41,125 nucleotides of DNA from Terriglobales bacterium (GTDB lineage Bacteria; Acidobacteriota; Terriglobia; Terriglobales; Acidobacteriaceae): contig DATIGQ010000065.1 in the NCBI GenBank assembly GCA_035454605.1, forward strand, positions 1-41,125, read 5' to 3'. Shown in pieces: positions 31,024 to 39,957 of the stretch. Position 1 is the stretch's first letter. Each line of letters begins with the position of its first letter. A program made the translations under genes and the position numbers. Below the pieces are notes generated by a model. It worked only from the letters and a program-made list of their open reading frames with translations, had not been told where the DNA came from and did not search any database.

Positions 31024-33390
31024 ATGGGCCGTGTCGGTAAGAAAAAGATTTGCCCGGTGCCCGGAGATGCCGGAGAATCACTCGATGGAACGGGGAAGCG
31101 AGGTTTGAGCAACACCACTTCCGCCGCCAACCTCGCCGCGGCGCGGGCCAGCGGACTGGGCCCGCGCGCCGACCTGTTTCTGGTCAGCTTCCTGGTTCTG
31201 TTTCTCGAGCTGGCCTGCATCCGTTGGTTCCCGGCCCACGTCCTCTACCTTACGTTTTTCACCAACACGGTGTTGATGGCGTGTTTTCTGGGCATGTCGG
31301 TGGGATGCCTGGCGGCATCGCGCTCGCGCAACTACCTCATGGGCACGCCGGTGCTGTTGCTGGTCGCGGTTGCAGGCGGACAACTGGTGGAATACGCGCG
31401 GCACTCGATCGAGCGTGTGGTGGTCGTCGGCAACCAAGCCTCTCCGCAGCTGGTCTACTTCGGCACCGAGTACCGGGTGCAGGACCTGGCGCGCTTCGTG
31501 GTGCCCATCGAGGCCCTGGGCGGTGCGTTCTTCTTGGTACTGGCATTGGTCCTATTGGGTCCGGGACAGGAATTGGGCCGCTGCCTGGATAGGGTGCCGG
31601 ACCGGATTCAGGCCTACACCCTGAATATTCTGGGCAGCCTGGCGGGCATCGTTGCGTTCGCGTTGAGTTCCTGGTGGCAGCTTTCGCCGCTTGCCTGGTT
31701 TCTGGTCGTGGCCGCCTGCATGGCGTATCTCCTGCGCCGGCACTGCACGCGGCGGGCGCTGGTCGTGCGCGGCTCACTGCTGGTTCTGATTGCGTTCCTG
31801 GCCAGCCTTAGTGTCGCCGATTACCGCCGCACCGTCGAAGTCTTCTGGTCACCCTACTACCGCATTGACTACCAGTATCAACGGCGCCAGATCGTGGTGA
31901 ACCAGATCGGCCATCAGGGCATGGTGGCCAGCGGGGATGACCGTGCTCCCGCGTTCGCCTATTCACTGCCCCATCTGCTGCGGCGGGATTCCGGCGGGCC
32001 ACCCTTCGGCGACGTGCTCATCATCGGCGCCGGTTCCGGCAACGATGTGGCCCATGCGCTGCGTTGGGGCGCTCGCCATGTGGACGCGGTGGAGATCGAT
32101 CCGGTCATCAACCGGCTCGGCCGCCTGCATCATCCGGACCGTCCCTACGACGATCCGCGCGTGACCATCCACCTGGACGATGGCCGCAACCTCCTGCGTT
32201 CTACCTCGCGTCGCTACGATCTCATCATCTACGCCCTGGTCGACTCACTCGTCCTGCACAGCAGCTACAGCAACCTCCGCCTGGAGAGCTACCTGTTCAC
32301 ACGCGAGGCGTTCGCGGATGTGCATCGCCTGCTCAAGCCCGGCGGCGTCTTCGCCATGTACAACTACTTCCGGCAAGGCTGGATCGTGGCCCGGCTCGCG
32401 CAGGGTGTGGAGGAAACCTTCGGCGAACACCCCCTGATCCTGGCTCTGCCTTACAAGGAGCGTGTGCAGGAAACCCGCAGCGGTGGCTTCACCATGCTGC
32501 TGGCCGGCAACATCGCGCCGCTCCAGCAAGCCTTCCAGCAGCAGCCCGAATACTGGCTGCCAAGCGACCAGGCGCCGCGGCCGGATTCCCCGTCCGGCTT
32601 CCAGAACCGGCCGGACCCGGCAGCGCCCGATCGCTGGCTCCGCTTTGGCCTGGCCACGCTCGTTCCACCCGCCGACTTGCGCAGCGCTACCGACGAATGG
32701 CCTTTCCTCTACTTGCGTCGTCCTCTGATCCCGGACGTCGCTTGGCGGGGCATGCTCATCATGGGAGCGATTGCGCTGGTGTTGATCCTGCTCTTCCGGC
32801 CGCGCGAAACCGGGTCCGTTGCAGGCGGGCCCCGCTTCGACGGGCAGATGTTCTTTCTGGGCGCAGGCTTCCTGCTGATCGAAACCAAGGCCGTGGTGCA
32901 AATGGCGCTGCTGTTTGGAAGCACTTGGATGGTCAACAGCGTCGTGTTCTTCGCCGTGTTGGTGATGATCCTGCTGGCGAATCTGTTCGTGCTGCGGGTA
33001 CGACCTGCGCATTTGTGGCCGTACTACGCCTGCCTGCTGGCGGCGCTGGCTCTCAACTGCGTCGTCCCGCTGAACTGGTTCCTGGGCATGGACCGTACGT
33101 TGCAGGTGCTGGCTTCCTGTGCGCTCGTCTTTACTCCTATTCTGTTTGCGGGGATTGTCTTCGCCACCTGCTTCGCTCGCGTGCGCATGCCGGACCTGGC
33201 CTTCGGGGCCAACATTGCCGGCGCTATCCTGGGTGGCCTCTCCGAGTACACTTCCATGTTGATCGGATTCCGCTATCTGATGTTGTTGGCCATCCTCTTC
33301 TATGTGCTTTCGGCCCTGCTCCGGCCGCAGCCGTTCGTGGCGCCGGAGCCCGGGTCCGATGTCGCGGCCGCCGGATCCGCAGCCGCATGA
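31024..33390 (+). CDS. Polytopic membrane protein with spermidine-synthase-like SAM-binding domain
   Basis: A 788-residue protein of three parts: an N-terminal bundle of about seven or eight helices, a cytoplasmic Rossmann domain (about 320-470), and a C-terminal bundle of about six helices. The middle domain has GAGSGNDVAHAL (about 333-344), an acidic strand end VDAVEIDP, DDGRNLL and YDLIIYALVD, all typical of spermidine synthase/SAM methyltransferase folds. Membrane-fused versions are common in bacteria and usually of unknown function, so polyamine synthesis should not be assumed. ATG 31024 is used; TTG 31105 (in 'GLSNTT') is an alternative with GGGGAAG ahead. The stop overlaps the next start (ATGA). 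Confidence 0.75.
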   Translation: MGRVGKKKICPVPGDAGESLDGTGKRGLSNTTSAANLAAARASGLGPRADLFLVSFLVLFLELACIRWFPAHVLYLTFFTNTVLMACFLGMSVGCLAASRSRNYLMGTPVLLLVAVAGGQLVEYARHSIERVVVVGNQASPQLVYFGTEYRVQDLARFVVPIEALGGAFFLVLALVLLGPGQELGRCLDRVPDRIQAYTLNILGSLAGIVAFALSSWWQLSPLAWFLVVAACMAYLLRRHCTRRALVVRGSLLVLIAFLASLSVADYRRTVEVFWSPYYRIDYQYQRRQIVVNQIGHQGMVASGDDRAPAFAYSLPHLLRRDSGGPPFGDVLIIGAGSGNDVAHALRWGARHVDAVEIDPVINRLGRLHHPDRPYDDPRVTIHLDDGRNLLRSTSRRYDLIIYALVDSLVLHSSYSNLRLESYLFTREAFADVHRLLKPGGVFAMYNYFRQGWIVARLAQGVEETFGEHPLILALPYKERVQETRSGGFTMLLAGNIAPLQQAFQQQPEYWLPSDQAPRPDSPSGFQNRPDPAAPDRWLRFGLATLVPPADLRSATDEWPFLYLRRPLIPDVAWRGMLIMGAIALVLILLFRPRETGSVAGGPRFDGQMFFLGAGFLLIETKAVVQMALLFGSTWMVNSVVFFAVLVMILLANLFVLRVRPAHLWPYYACLLAALALNCVVPLNWFLGMDRTLQVLASCALVFTPILFAGIVFATCFARVRMPDLAFGANIAGAILGGLSEYTSMLIGFRYLMLLAILFYVLSALLRPQPFVAPEPGSDVAAAGSAAA

Positions 33391-34124
33391 CGCCCCATCC
33401 TCCTGTTCGCTTCTCGCTGGTGTTGCCCACCTACAACGAAGCGGCCAACATCGAGCGCATGGTGCCCTCGCTTCAGGAGGTATTCAGCGCGGCCAAGCTC
33501 GCGGACTATGAGATTGTCATCGTGGATGACGACAGTCCGGACGGAACGGGCTCCATCGCCGATTCGTTAGCCGCAGCCTCCGCCGGCCGCGTCCGTTCGC
33601 TGCGCCGCAAGGGGGAGCGCGGACTAGCCACGGCAGTCGTCGCCGGCTGGAAGACCACAAAGGCGCCGGTGCTGGCGGTGATGGATGCCGATGGCCAGCA
33701 TCCCCCGGAAGTGGTCCCACGCCTTCTCCAGGCTCTGGACCGCGGCGCGGACGTCGCCGTCGCCAGCCGCTACACCGCTGGCGGCGACATCCCCCGCTGG
33801 AACGTGGTCCGCCGGCTGGGGTCGAAGTTCGCCACCCTCCTCGTGCGCCTCGCTCTTCCCGCCGGCGTCCGCCACCTCCGCGACCCGCTCTCCGGATGTT
33901 TCGCCCTGCGGCGGGAAGTGATTGAAGGCGTGGAGCTGAAGCCTCTCGGCTTCAAGATTCTGCTGGAAGTGTTGCTCCGCGGGCGCGTGCACCGGCTGGA
34001 GGAAGTGCCCTACGTCTTTGCCCCGCGCACGGGAGGCAAGAGCAAGCTCGGCGCGCGCGTGGCCATCCTGGACGCCGTCCAGTTGCTGCGTTCTTCCTGG
34101 CAGAGCCGCCGGGGGCGGCCGTAG
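33387..34124 (+). CDS. Polyprenol-phosphate mannosyltransferase (DPM1-like GT2)
   Basis: A 245-residue GT2 glycosyltransferase without transmembrane helices, as in Dpm1/Ppm1 catalytic domains. It has LPTYNEAANIERMV near the start, DDDSPDGT (about 47-54), the DxD-like metal site MDADGQHPPE (about 99-108), SRYTAGGDIPRW, RDPLSGCFALRR and GFKILLEVLLRG. Such enzymes move a hexose (usually mannose) from GDP-sugar to polyprenol phosphate at the inner face. That is the donor GT22 and GT87 enzymes need, so this gene closes a self-sufficient locus. It overlaps the preceding stop by 4 bases and ends 3 bases from a convergent gene. Confidence 0.88.
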   Translation: MTPHPPVRFSLVLPTYNEAANIERMVPSLQEVFSAAKLADYEIVIVDDDSPDGTGSIADSLAAASAGRVRSLRRKGERGLATAVVAGWKTTKAPVLAVMDADGQHPPEVVPRLLQALDRGADVAVASRYTAGGDIPRWNVVRRLGSKFATLLVRLALPAGVRHLRDPLSGCFALRREVIEGVELKPLGFKILLEVLLRGRVHRLEEVPYVFAPRTGGKSKLGARVAILDAVQLLRSSWQSRRGRP

Positions 34125-34127
34125 CCA

Positions 34128-36242
34128 CTACTTGGTTCCTACCGAGAAGCCCAGCAGCGCATCCACCTCGATCACTTCGTTGCCGCGCAAGACGGGGCGG
34201 AAGCGCCAGTCCTTCAGTGCCGCCATCACTTTGACGGCTACCTCCTGCGAGGAAGTGCTGACCACGCGCAGGTCTCTGAGGAATCCCGAGCGGTCGAGCA
34301 CGCACCCGATGATCACCCGCGTCATGGGCGTGCCGGGAGGGAAGTCGGCGCGCAGTGGTTCCGGCGCAGTGAGGTCGCTTTGGAAGCCGCTGATGTCCTG
34401 TGGCCGCTCGGAGTACTGCAGCACGCCCGTGCCTAATCGCGTCTGGATGTAGATGCTGTAGACACGCGGGCCTTTCAACAATCCATAGGTGGGGAGCGCT
34501 CCACCGGAGCGCGGCGTCGCGATCACGGTGACCGTGGGCACATGCCGGCCCTCGGTGGGGGTGCGACCCGGCGGGGCTGGGGCCCCGGCGGTGGCAAAGC
34601 TCGGCAGATTGACTACCCCGCCGCGAATGGTGACGCCGGCCAGTCCGCTGCGGCTGGTGCCGCTACCGCTGCCGCCCGGCCCCGGTCCCGGCGAGATCCC
34701 GCCGCGCGCTCCGGCGTCGGCGCCGAACCCTGTTCCCGAGTCGGCCGCGCCCGGTCCCGTACCGTGGGTCCCGCTGCCGGGTCCGGTTCCAACTCCGATT
34801 CCTGTGCCGCCTCCGGAGCCACCGGCCCCGGTCGTACCCGACCCCGCAGGCGACATGGCCAGCGTGCCGGCGCTTGCCCCGGGCACACCGACCGCATCGC
34901 CCGGATTGGTCGAGATCACCACTCCACTAGCTTCCGCAGTGCCATCCGGAGAGCCTTCGGGATCGGTGCCCACGCCGTGTGCGTTCGCCACCTGCCCCTC
35001 GGGTCTCCCATTCGGATCGTCGGATGCCACATCAGGCCCGGAAGCCGCGGTACCCGTGCCCTCGGGCGTTCCCGCCGAAGCTACTTCTGGGATGGCGGAC
35101 GCGCCGGGAAGATTGCCTGCGATTTCGCGCACGCTCCGCCGACCCACGGAAGGCGCCGCCAGCGTGGGCAAGGGGACGGCCAGCTTCGGGTCAGCCACCG
35201 TAGCTTGCGGCACGCGAATGTCGGGCGGAGGGGGCACGACTATCGTCGGCATTTGGGGAACATTGAGTGACGCGGCGGACCGTCGCGGAACCGGCGCCGG
35301 AGCCACAACCCTGGGTTCGGGCATGCTCACGCCCAGCTTCGTGCCGCGCGCGGCGGCCGCCATGGGGAGCGGTGGCGGCGGAGCCGCGGCCACCGCCACC
35401 AGATTCGCCACGGCATCGTTGCGCTGGGGCAGGTTCAATTTGGGTGCATCGGCCACGCGCTCCACCAGTCGCGGCCCGCGCGAGATGCGGATCACCTGCG
35501 TCGGGTGGAATGCCTCGCGCCCTCCCGAGCGTCCCGACCGGCCCGCTTCCGCTCCGCCCACATCTTCCATGCGTGGCAGGTCGGGCGAAGGCTGCAGCAC
35601 CACCTGCACCTCGGGCGGTGGTTCCGGCTTCTTCGGCTCCGGTTTGCGCACTTCACGCGGATTCGGCTTCGGCTGCCGGGCTTGTCGCGCTCGCGCTTCG
35701 GCCAGTTCCCTTGGCGTCAGCACTCGCCCGCGGGGCTGGGCCAGGATGGGCGGCGAGTAAATGATTGACTCCAGAGGGAGCAGGGCGACGTGCTGTCGCT
35801 CGGCCGCCGGCGCCATCCGCCACGCCAATAGCGTGGCGAACGCCAGCGCCGCCGTGAGCGCGGCAACCGCACCCAGCAACCCGCGCCCCGTCAGCGGCAG
35901 ATGATCGCATTCCCCGGCTAGGCGTTTAGCCGAGGGCTTGAGCGCCGGTCCGACGCCTGCGGCAAAGTAGCTCCAGGCGCCCTCCCAGTTCACCAGCAGC
36001 GCCGGCTGGGAATCTTCGAAGTAGTAGGCGGGCAGTTCCGGAACGTGGGCCAGCGCCGTCCCCAGCGACGAAAAGCCCGAGAGAGGGCGATCCCAGTCCA
36101 CCAGCAAGGCCGGCGCGCCCCCGGTCCGATGAAAATAGCCCACGGGCAGTTCCGGAGCACGCTGCAGCGCGGGACCGAGGGACGTGGTGAAGTTCCGCCA
36201 GCGCGGCTCCCAGTCCACCAGAAGCTTGGGCACATCGCTCAT
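34128..36242 (-). CDS. Large TonB-like protein with three cytoplasmic N-terminal repeats
   Basis: A 704-residue protein. Residues 1-110 hold three repeats of about 36-39 residues, each starting LLV(D/N)W (at 7, 46 and 82) and the first two ending in APELPVGYF/VPELPAYYF. A single transmembrane helix (121-141) follows, so the repeats face the cytoplasm. Next come a charged, Pro-rich stretch (about 185-215, KPEPKKPEPPPE), a long Gly/Ser/Thr/Pro-rich low-complexity region (about 390-545), and a TonB C-terminal-like domain (634-704, 'VIIGCVLDRSGFLRDLRVV...ALKDWRFRP'). It could transmit force or span the periplasm for the Tad apparatus encoded upstream. No ExbB/ExbD genes are visible. Its start overlaps the DUF192 stop. 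Confidence 0.75.
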   Translation of the reverse strand: MSDVPKLLVDWEPRWRNFTTSLGPALQRAPELPVGYFHRTGGAPALLVDWDRPLSGFSSLGTALAHVPELPAYYFEDSQPALLVNWEGAWSYFAAGVGPALKPSAKRLAGECDHLPLTGRGLLGAVAALTAALAFATLLAWRMAPAAERQHVALLPLESIIYSPPILAQPRGRVLTPRELAEARARQARQPKPNPREVRKPEPKKPEPPPEVQVVLQPSPDLPRMEDVGGAEAGRSGRSGGREAFHPTQVIRISRGPRLVERVADAPKLNLPQRNDAVANLVAVAAAPPPPLPMAAAARGTKLGVSMPEPRVVAPAPVPRRSAASLNVPQMPTIVVPPPPDIRVPQATVADPKLAVPLPTLAAPSVGRRSVREIAGNLPGASAIPEVASAGTPEGTGTAASGPDVASDDPNGRPEGQVANAHGVGTDPEGSPDGTAEASGVVISTNPGDAVGVPGASAGTLAMSPAGSGTTGAGGSGGGTGIGVGTGPGSGTHGTGPGAADSGTGFGADAGARGGISPGPGPGGSGSGTSRSGLAGVTIRGGVVNLPSFATAGAPAPPGRTPTEGRHVPTVTVIATPRSGGALPTYGLLKGPRVYSIYIQTRLGTGVLQYSERPQDISGFQSDLTAPEPLRADFPPGTPMTRVIIGCVLDRSGFLRDLRVVSTSSQEVAVKVMAALKDWRFRPVLRGNEVIEVDALLGFSVGTK

Positions 36243-36649
36243 GGGGTGGGCTGGTGGTTCCGTTCGCGGACTATCTCCAGTTGATCGCCCACGCTGGTGC
36301 CGGTGTTAAAGATGGTGTGCGGCGGTAACTCCAGCACCGTGGCGGCCTCCATGACCATCGGCGTCATGCGCCACGGGCGGACGTTTTCTTCCAGGCCCAC
36401 TACGATCTGGTCGGCGTCCAGATACACCACGTCGATGGGGAAACGCATGGCCATGGTGTGCACGCCATGGCAGGGAATGATCCACAGCCCCGATCCCGGC
36501 GGGAAACTCTCCCGCCTGCGGCCCATCAGTCCACGCAGTCGTCCCGCGTGCGTATCCGCGACGCGCAGTTCGCTGGCCAGGAAGGCCTGTCGCGTGCGGT
36601 TGTATGCGTATCCGCGCCGATGGGAGTTGGCATTCGGCGGCTCCGGCAT
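36239..36649 (-). CDS. DUF192 family protein
   Basis: A 136-residue protein of the DUF192 family: 'LRVADTHAGRLRGLMGRR', 'GLWIIPCHGVHTMAMRFPIDVVYLD', 'VVGLEENVRPWRM', 'VLELP...F.TGTSVGDQLEI'. DUF192 proteins are small beta-rich domains often found beside envelope and Tad/secretion genes; the molecular role is unknown. There is no signal peptide. It starts 3 bases after a 24-residue peptide gene and overlaps the TonB-like gene as ATGA, so it belongs to the Tad operon transcript. Confidence 0.85.
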   Translation of the reverse strand: MPEPPNANSHRRGYAYNRTRQAFLASELRVADTHAGRLRGLMGRRRESFPPGSGLWIIPCHGVHTMAMRFPIDVVYLDADQIVVGLEENVRPWRMTPMVMEAATVLELPPHTIFNTGTSVGDQLEIVRERNHQPTP

Positions 36650-36652
36650 GGT

Positions 36653-36727
36653 TTACGCCCGCTTCCCCTTGCGGTTGTACACCACCAGCCCTAGGAGGAG
36701 CACCACGGCTAAGATCGCGTATTCCAT
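36653..36727 (-). CDS. 24-residue single-pass membrane peptide
   Basis: A short open frame encoding 24 residues: a start MEYAILAVVLLLGLVVYN of which nearly all is hydrophobic, then the positively charged end RKGKRA. It fits exactly between tadC and the DUF192 gene. The tadC stop lies 9 bases before its ATG, an AGAGGA ribosome site overlaps that stop with 6 bases of spacing, and the next gene starts 3 bases after its TAA. The tight fit and good ribosome site argue that it is translated. By the positive-inside rule the C-terminus would be cytoplasmic. Function unknown; possibly a small Tad-associated subunit. Confidence 0.7.
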   Translation of the reverse strand: MEYAILAVVLLLGLVVYNRKGKRA

Positions 36728-36736
36728 GTCGTTCCT

Positions 36737-37645
36737 CTACCTCAGCGCCGGCATCAGGTTCCGGATCAGCTGGATGGCCGCCGGACCCAGGCTGACGAAG
36801 AACATGGACGGGAAAATGAAGAACACCAGCACCGGCACCATCTTGATGGTGGTCTTGGCCGCGGCTTCCTCGGCCCGCTGCCGCCGCTCGGTGCGCAAGG
36901 CGTCGGAGTGCACTCGCAGCGCGGTGGCGATGCTGGTGCCGAACCGGTCGGTCTGGATGAGCACCGCCACCAGCGCCCGCATGTCATCCACGCCCGTGCG
37001 CACCGCCAGGTTGCGCAGTGCTTCCGCGCGCGGCTTGCCGGCCCGCATCTCCAGGTTCACCAGGCCGAATTCTTCGCTCAAATCCTTGTGGACGTGCCGC
37101 ATCTCATCGCCCACCCGCTGCACCGCCTGGTCCAGGCCCAGTCCTGCCTCCACGCAGATCACGGCCAGGTCCAGCGCATCGGGCAGTCCCAGGCGCAGGG
37201 CCATCTGCCGCGCCTTCACCTTCTGCCGCAGCAGCATGCTTGGGAACACATAGCCTAGCCCTATCAAACCCACCGCGAACATGGGGTCGCGCAGGAAGAG
37301 GTTTGTGCTTACCACCAGAATCACCGCCGCTCCCAGCAGCACCACACGCGAGCCGAAGTAGATGGTGGCGTGCCGCGGTTCGCGGAATCCCGCCTGCACC
37401 AGCATCAGCCGTGCCCGTGAAAGTTCTGCCGGGGACGTCGGCAGCGCCTTGGCCAGCGGCGATAGGGCCTGCTCCAGGCGTTCCTGCACCCCCGGCTTTT
37501 TCTCCTCGATGCGCACCCCGGTCAACGCCCGCAGGCGCGCGCCCAGCAGCGAAGCCGGCGACAGGGCCGCTGCCATCAGGAAAAAGAACGCCGCCGCCAG
37601 CGTAATGAACATCGCTGCCGCGATCAGTAGATTAGTCAGCGCCAT
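36737..37645 (-). CDS. tadC: Tad pilus inner-membrane platform protein TadC
   Basis: A 302-residue type II secretion system F-domain protein. Helices lie at about 4-28, 100-140 (two) and 272-298. The F domain between is marked by 'LPDALDLAVICVEAGLGLDQAVQRVGDEM' and 'LNLAVRTGVDDMRALVAVLIQTDRFGTSIATALRVHSDALR', and 'ERRQRAEEAAAKTTIKMVPVLVFFIFPSMF' closes it, as in TadC. With TadB it forms the membrane platform for the TadA motor. It starts 4 bases after the TadB stop. Confidence 0.92.
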   Translation of the reverse strand: MALTNLLIAAAMFITLAAAFFFLMAAALSPASLLGARLRALTGVRIEEKKPGVQERLEQALSPLAKALPTSPAELSRARLMLVQAGFREPRHATIYFGSRVVLLGAAVILVVSTNLFLRDPMFAVGLIGLGYVFPSMLLRQKVKARQMALRLGLPDALDLAVICVEAGLGLDQAVQRVGDEMRHVHKDLSEEFGLVNLEMRAGKPRAEALRNLAVRTGVDDMRALVAVLIQTDRFGTSIATALRVHSDALRTERRQRAEEAAAKTTIKMVPVLVFFIFPSMFFVSLGPAAIQLIRNLMPALR

Positions 37646-37649
37646 ATCC

Positions 37650-38618
37650 TCACACCCGGATCCGAATGATCCTGCGGATCAGAAAGAAGCCCATGGTTTG
37701 CATCACGACGCCCGCCGCGATCAGCCCGTGCCCGATCGGGTCCTTCCACAGCGGCTCGATGAACTTGTAGTCCATCCACGCCATCATGGCCACCACGCTG
37801 GGCGGCAGCAACATCAGGATAAGCAGCGTCAGCCGGCCCTGCGCCGTGTACACCCGCACCTGTCGCAGGATCTTGAAGCGCTCCCGGATCAGATAGGAAA
37901 GCTTGTCCAGGATTTCCGCCAGGTTTCCACCCGTTTCGCGCTGCAGCATCACCGTGGTGACGAAGAACTTCACGTCCACCAGGGGGACGCGCTCACCCAG
38001 GTTCAGCAGCGCATCGCGTACCGGCAAACCGTACTTCTGTTCCTCGAACAGCTTGCGGAATTCTCCCGATACCGGCTCGCCCAGTTCATTCCCGATCAGC
38101 TCGATGGCCGTGGTGAAAGCGTGGCCCGCTCGCGTGGCCCGGGCCAGCAGTTCGATGGCCTCCGGGAACATCTCTTCGAATTTCTGGAAGCGCCGCGCCC
38201 GTTTGTAGGAGTAAAAAAAGTAGGGCATCAATCCGCCCAGCGCGGCCATGGCTACCGCCAGGGGTGCGATGTTCGACCACTCCATGGTCAGCGCCCCGAA
38301 GACCATCGCCAGCGCGACTGAGACCATCAGGAACTTGCCGGCCCGTGTGCCGGTGTCTGCCTGGTCCAGAAAGTGTTGAATTTGCTTGACCCGCGGGGAC
38401 TGTTGCAGCACCCGGTTCAGGGCCGGAATCTCGCTCAGGATCTCGTCGCGCAGCAGCGCCAGTTCTTCGGAGTGGCCCCGATCCTGCGCCCGCTCCAAAG
38501 AGAGCAGCCGCTCGCGCATCGACCGCGCCCGCGCATCCCGCTCTTCGAAGGCCCCGGCCACCGTGAAGACCAGGATCACTATGAGGGTGAACAGCCCCAG
38601 GACGACGATATAGACCAT
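37650..38618 (-). CDS. tadB: Tad pilus inner-membrane platform protein TadB
   Basis: A 322-residue type II secretion F-domain protein. One N-terminal helix (2-23) precedes a charged cytoplasmic stretch. Two helices follow (about 95-137), then the F domain ('[41 protein letters not shown]', '[35 protein letters not shown]'), and two helices close it (about 265-317). It lies between tadA (27-base gap) and tadC (4-base gap). Confidence 0.92.
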   Translation of the reverse strand: MVYIVVLGLFTLIVILVFTVAGAFEERDARARSMRERLLSLERAQDRGHSEELALLRDEILSEIPALNRVLQQSPRVKQIQHFLDQADTGTRAGKFLMVSVALAMVFGALTMEWSNIAPLAVAMAALGGLMPYFFYSYKRARRFQKFEEMFPEAIELLARATRAGHAFTTAIELIGNELGEPVSGEFRKLFEEQKYGLPVRDALLNLGERVPLVDVKFFVTTVMLQRETGGNLAEILDKLSYLIRERFKILRQVRVYTAQGRLTLLILMLLPPSVVAMMAWMDYKFIEPLWKDPIGHGLIAAGVVMQTMGFFLIRRIIRIRV

Positions 38619-38645
38619 GTACGCCTCTTCCTCTCGATGTCGGTC

Positions 38646-39941
38646 CTACACCACCACTTCGGTCTCAAACAGCGAAGAGGGCAGCCGATACCCGGCGGCG
38701 TTCAACCGGTCGGTGAACTTCGGTCGGATGCCCGTGGCCTTGAACGCTCCCCGCACCTTGCCGCGTTCATCCAGTCCTCGCCGCTCGAAGGTGAAAATCT
38801 CCTGCATGGTCACCACTTCGCCTTCCATGCCGGTGAGTTCGGCGATGCTGATCACCTTGCGGCTGCCGTCCGTCAGGCGCTGCACCTGCACAATGGCATG
38901 CAGCGCGGAAGCAATCTGCTGCCGGATGGAGCGGTCCGGGATGTTCAGGTTGGCCATCGAGACCATGTTCTCCACGCGGGAGAGCGCGTCGCGCGGCGTG
39001 TTGGCGTGCACCGTGGTCATCGAGCCCTCGTGGCCCGTGTTCATGGCCTGCAGCATGTCGAAGGCCTCGTCGCCGCGCACCTCGCCCACCACGATCCGGT
39101 CGGGACGCATGCGCAGCGCGTTGATCACCAGTTGTCTTTGCCGCACCGCCCCTTTGCCCTCGATGTTGGGTGGCCGGGTCTCCAGCCGCACCACGTGCTC
39201 CTGCTTCAACTGCAACTCGGCCGCGTCCTCGATGGTCACAATGCGCTCGGTCGAGGGGATGTAGCCCGACATCACGTTCAGCAGCGTGGTCTTGCCGGCG
39301 CCCGTTCCGCCCGAGATCAGGATGTTCAGCTTGCCCTTCACCATCGCCTTCAGAAGCTCCAGCATCGGTTCGGTGATGGATTTGTTGGCGACGAAGTCCT
39401 TGTCGGTCAGCGGGTCGCGCCCGAATCGGCGGATGGAGAGCGACGGCCCGTCAATGGCCAGCGGCGGGATGATGGCGTTCACACGCGAGCCGTCCATCAG
39501 GCGCGCGTCCACCAGCGGCGACGACTCGTCGATGCGCCGTCCCACCCGCGACACGATGCGGTCGATGATCTGCATCAGGTGGGCGTCGTCTTTGAAGCTC
39601 AGGTTGGTCTTCTCCAGCTTGCCCGCCCGTTCGATGTACACGTTGGCGTGCCCGTTCACCAGGATGTCGCTGATGGACGGATCCTTCAGCAGCGGCTCCA
39701 ACGGCCCCAGCCCGAAGATTTCGTCCAGGATCTCCCGCGCCAGGCGCTCGCGCTCGGCAAAGCTGAGCGGCACGGCTTCCGCGCTGACGGAATCCCGGAT
39801 GACCGCCAGCACCTCCTCCCGCGCCGTGTCGCTGGGCGCCTTGCCCAGCTTCTCCAGGTTCAGACGGTCCAGGATCTTGCGGTGCAGCGTGGACTTCACC
39901 TGCTGGTATTCGGTTCGCTCGAAGAAGGTTTGCAGTTCCAA
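38646..39941 (-). CDS. tadA: Tad pilus assembly ATPase TadA (CpaF)
   Basis: A 431-residue secretion ATPase that drives Flp pilin assembly. The N-terminal domain (about 40-180) has '[22 protein letters not shown]', and the RecA-like domain has Walker [10 protein letters not shown] (211-219), the Asp box '[14 protein letters not shown]', Walker B-region [12 protein letters not shown] (282-293) and the His box [15 protein letters not shown] (302-316). All catalytic motifs are intact. It follows tadZ after 16 bases. Confidence 0.95.
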   Translation of the reverse strand: MELQTFFERTEYQQVKSTLHRKILDRLNLEKLGKAPSDTAREEVLAVIRDSVSAEAVPLSFAERERLAREILDEIFGLGPLEPLLKDPSISDILVNGHANVYIERAGKLEKTNLSFKDDAHLMQIIDRIVSRVGRRIDESSPLVDARLMDGSRVNAIIPPLAIDGPSLSIRRFGRDPLTDKDFVANKSITEPMLELLKAMVKGKLNILISGGTGAGKTTLLNVMSGYIPSTERIVTIEDAAELQLKQEHVVRLETRPPNIEGKGAVRQRQLVINALRMRPDRIVVGEVRGDEAFDMLQAMNTGHEGSMTTVHANTPRDALSRVENMVSMANLNIPDRSIRQQIASALHAIVQVQRLTDGSRKVISIAELTGMEGEVVTMQEIFTFERRGLDERGKVRGAFKATGIRPKFTDRLNAAGYRLPSSLFETEVVV

Positions 39942-39957
39942 CTAGTCTCTCCTCAGA

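Noticed and set aside
31016-31108. Possible 30-residue leader peptide overlapping the start of the spermidine-synthase-like gene
   Set aside because: It has an ATG with GAG 7 bases ahead and its TGA overlaps TTG 31105, but the composition is unremarkable and it may simply be another frame of the gene's N-terminus.
31024-33390. Spermidine synthase (speE) proper
   Set aside because: It is fused to two membrane bundles and no clear aminopropyltransferase substrate motif is visible, so only the fold is called.
34489-35760. Large plus-strand frame rich in Pro, Gly and Ser opposite the TonB-like gene
   Set aside because: It mirrors the low-complexity coding region of the minus-strand gene and has no domain of its own.
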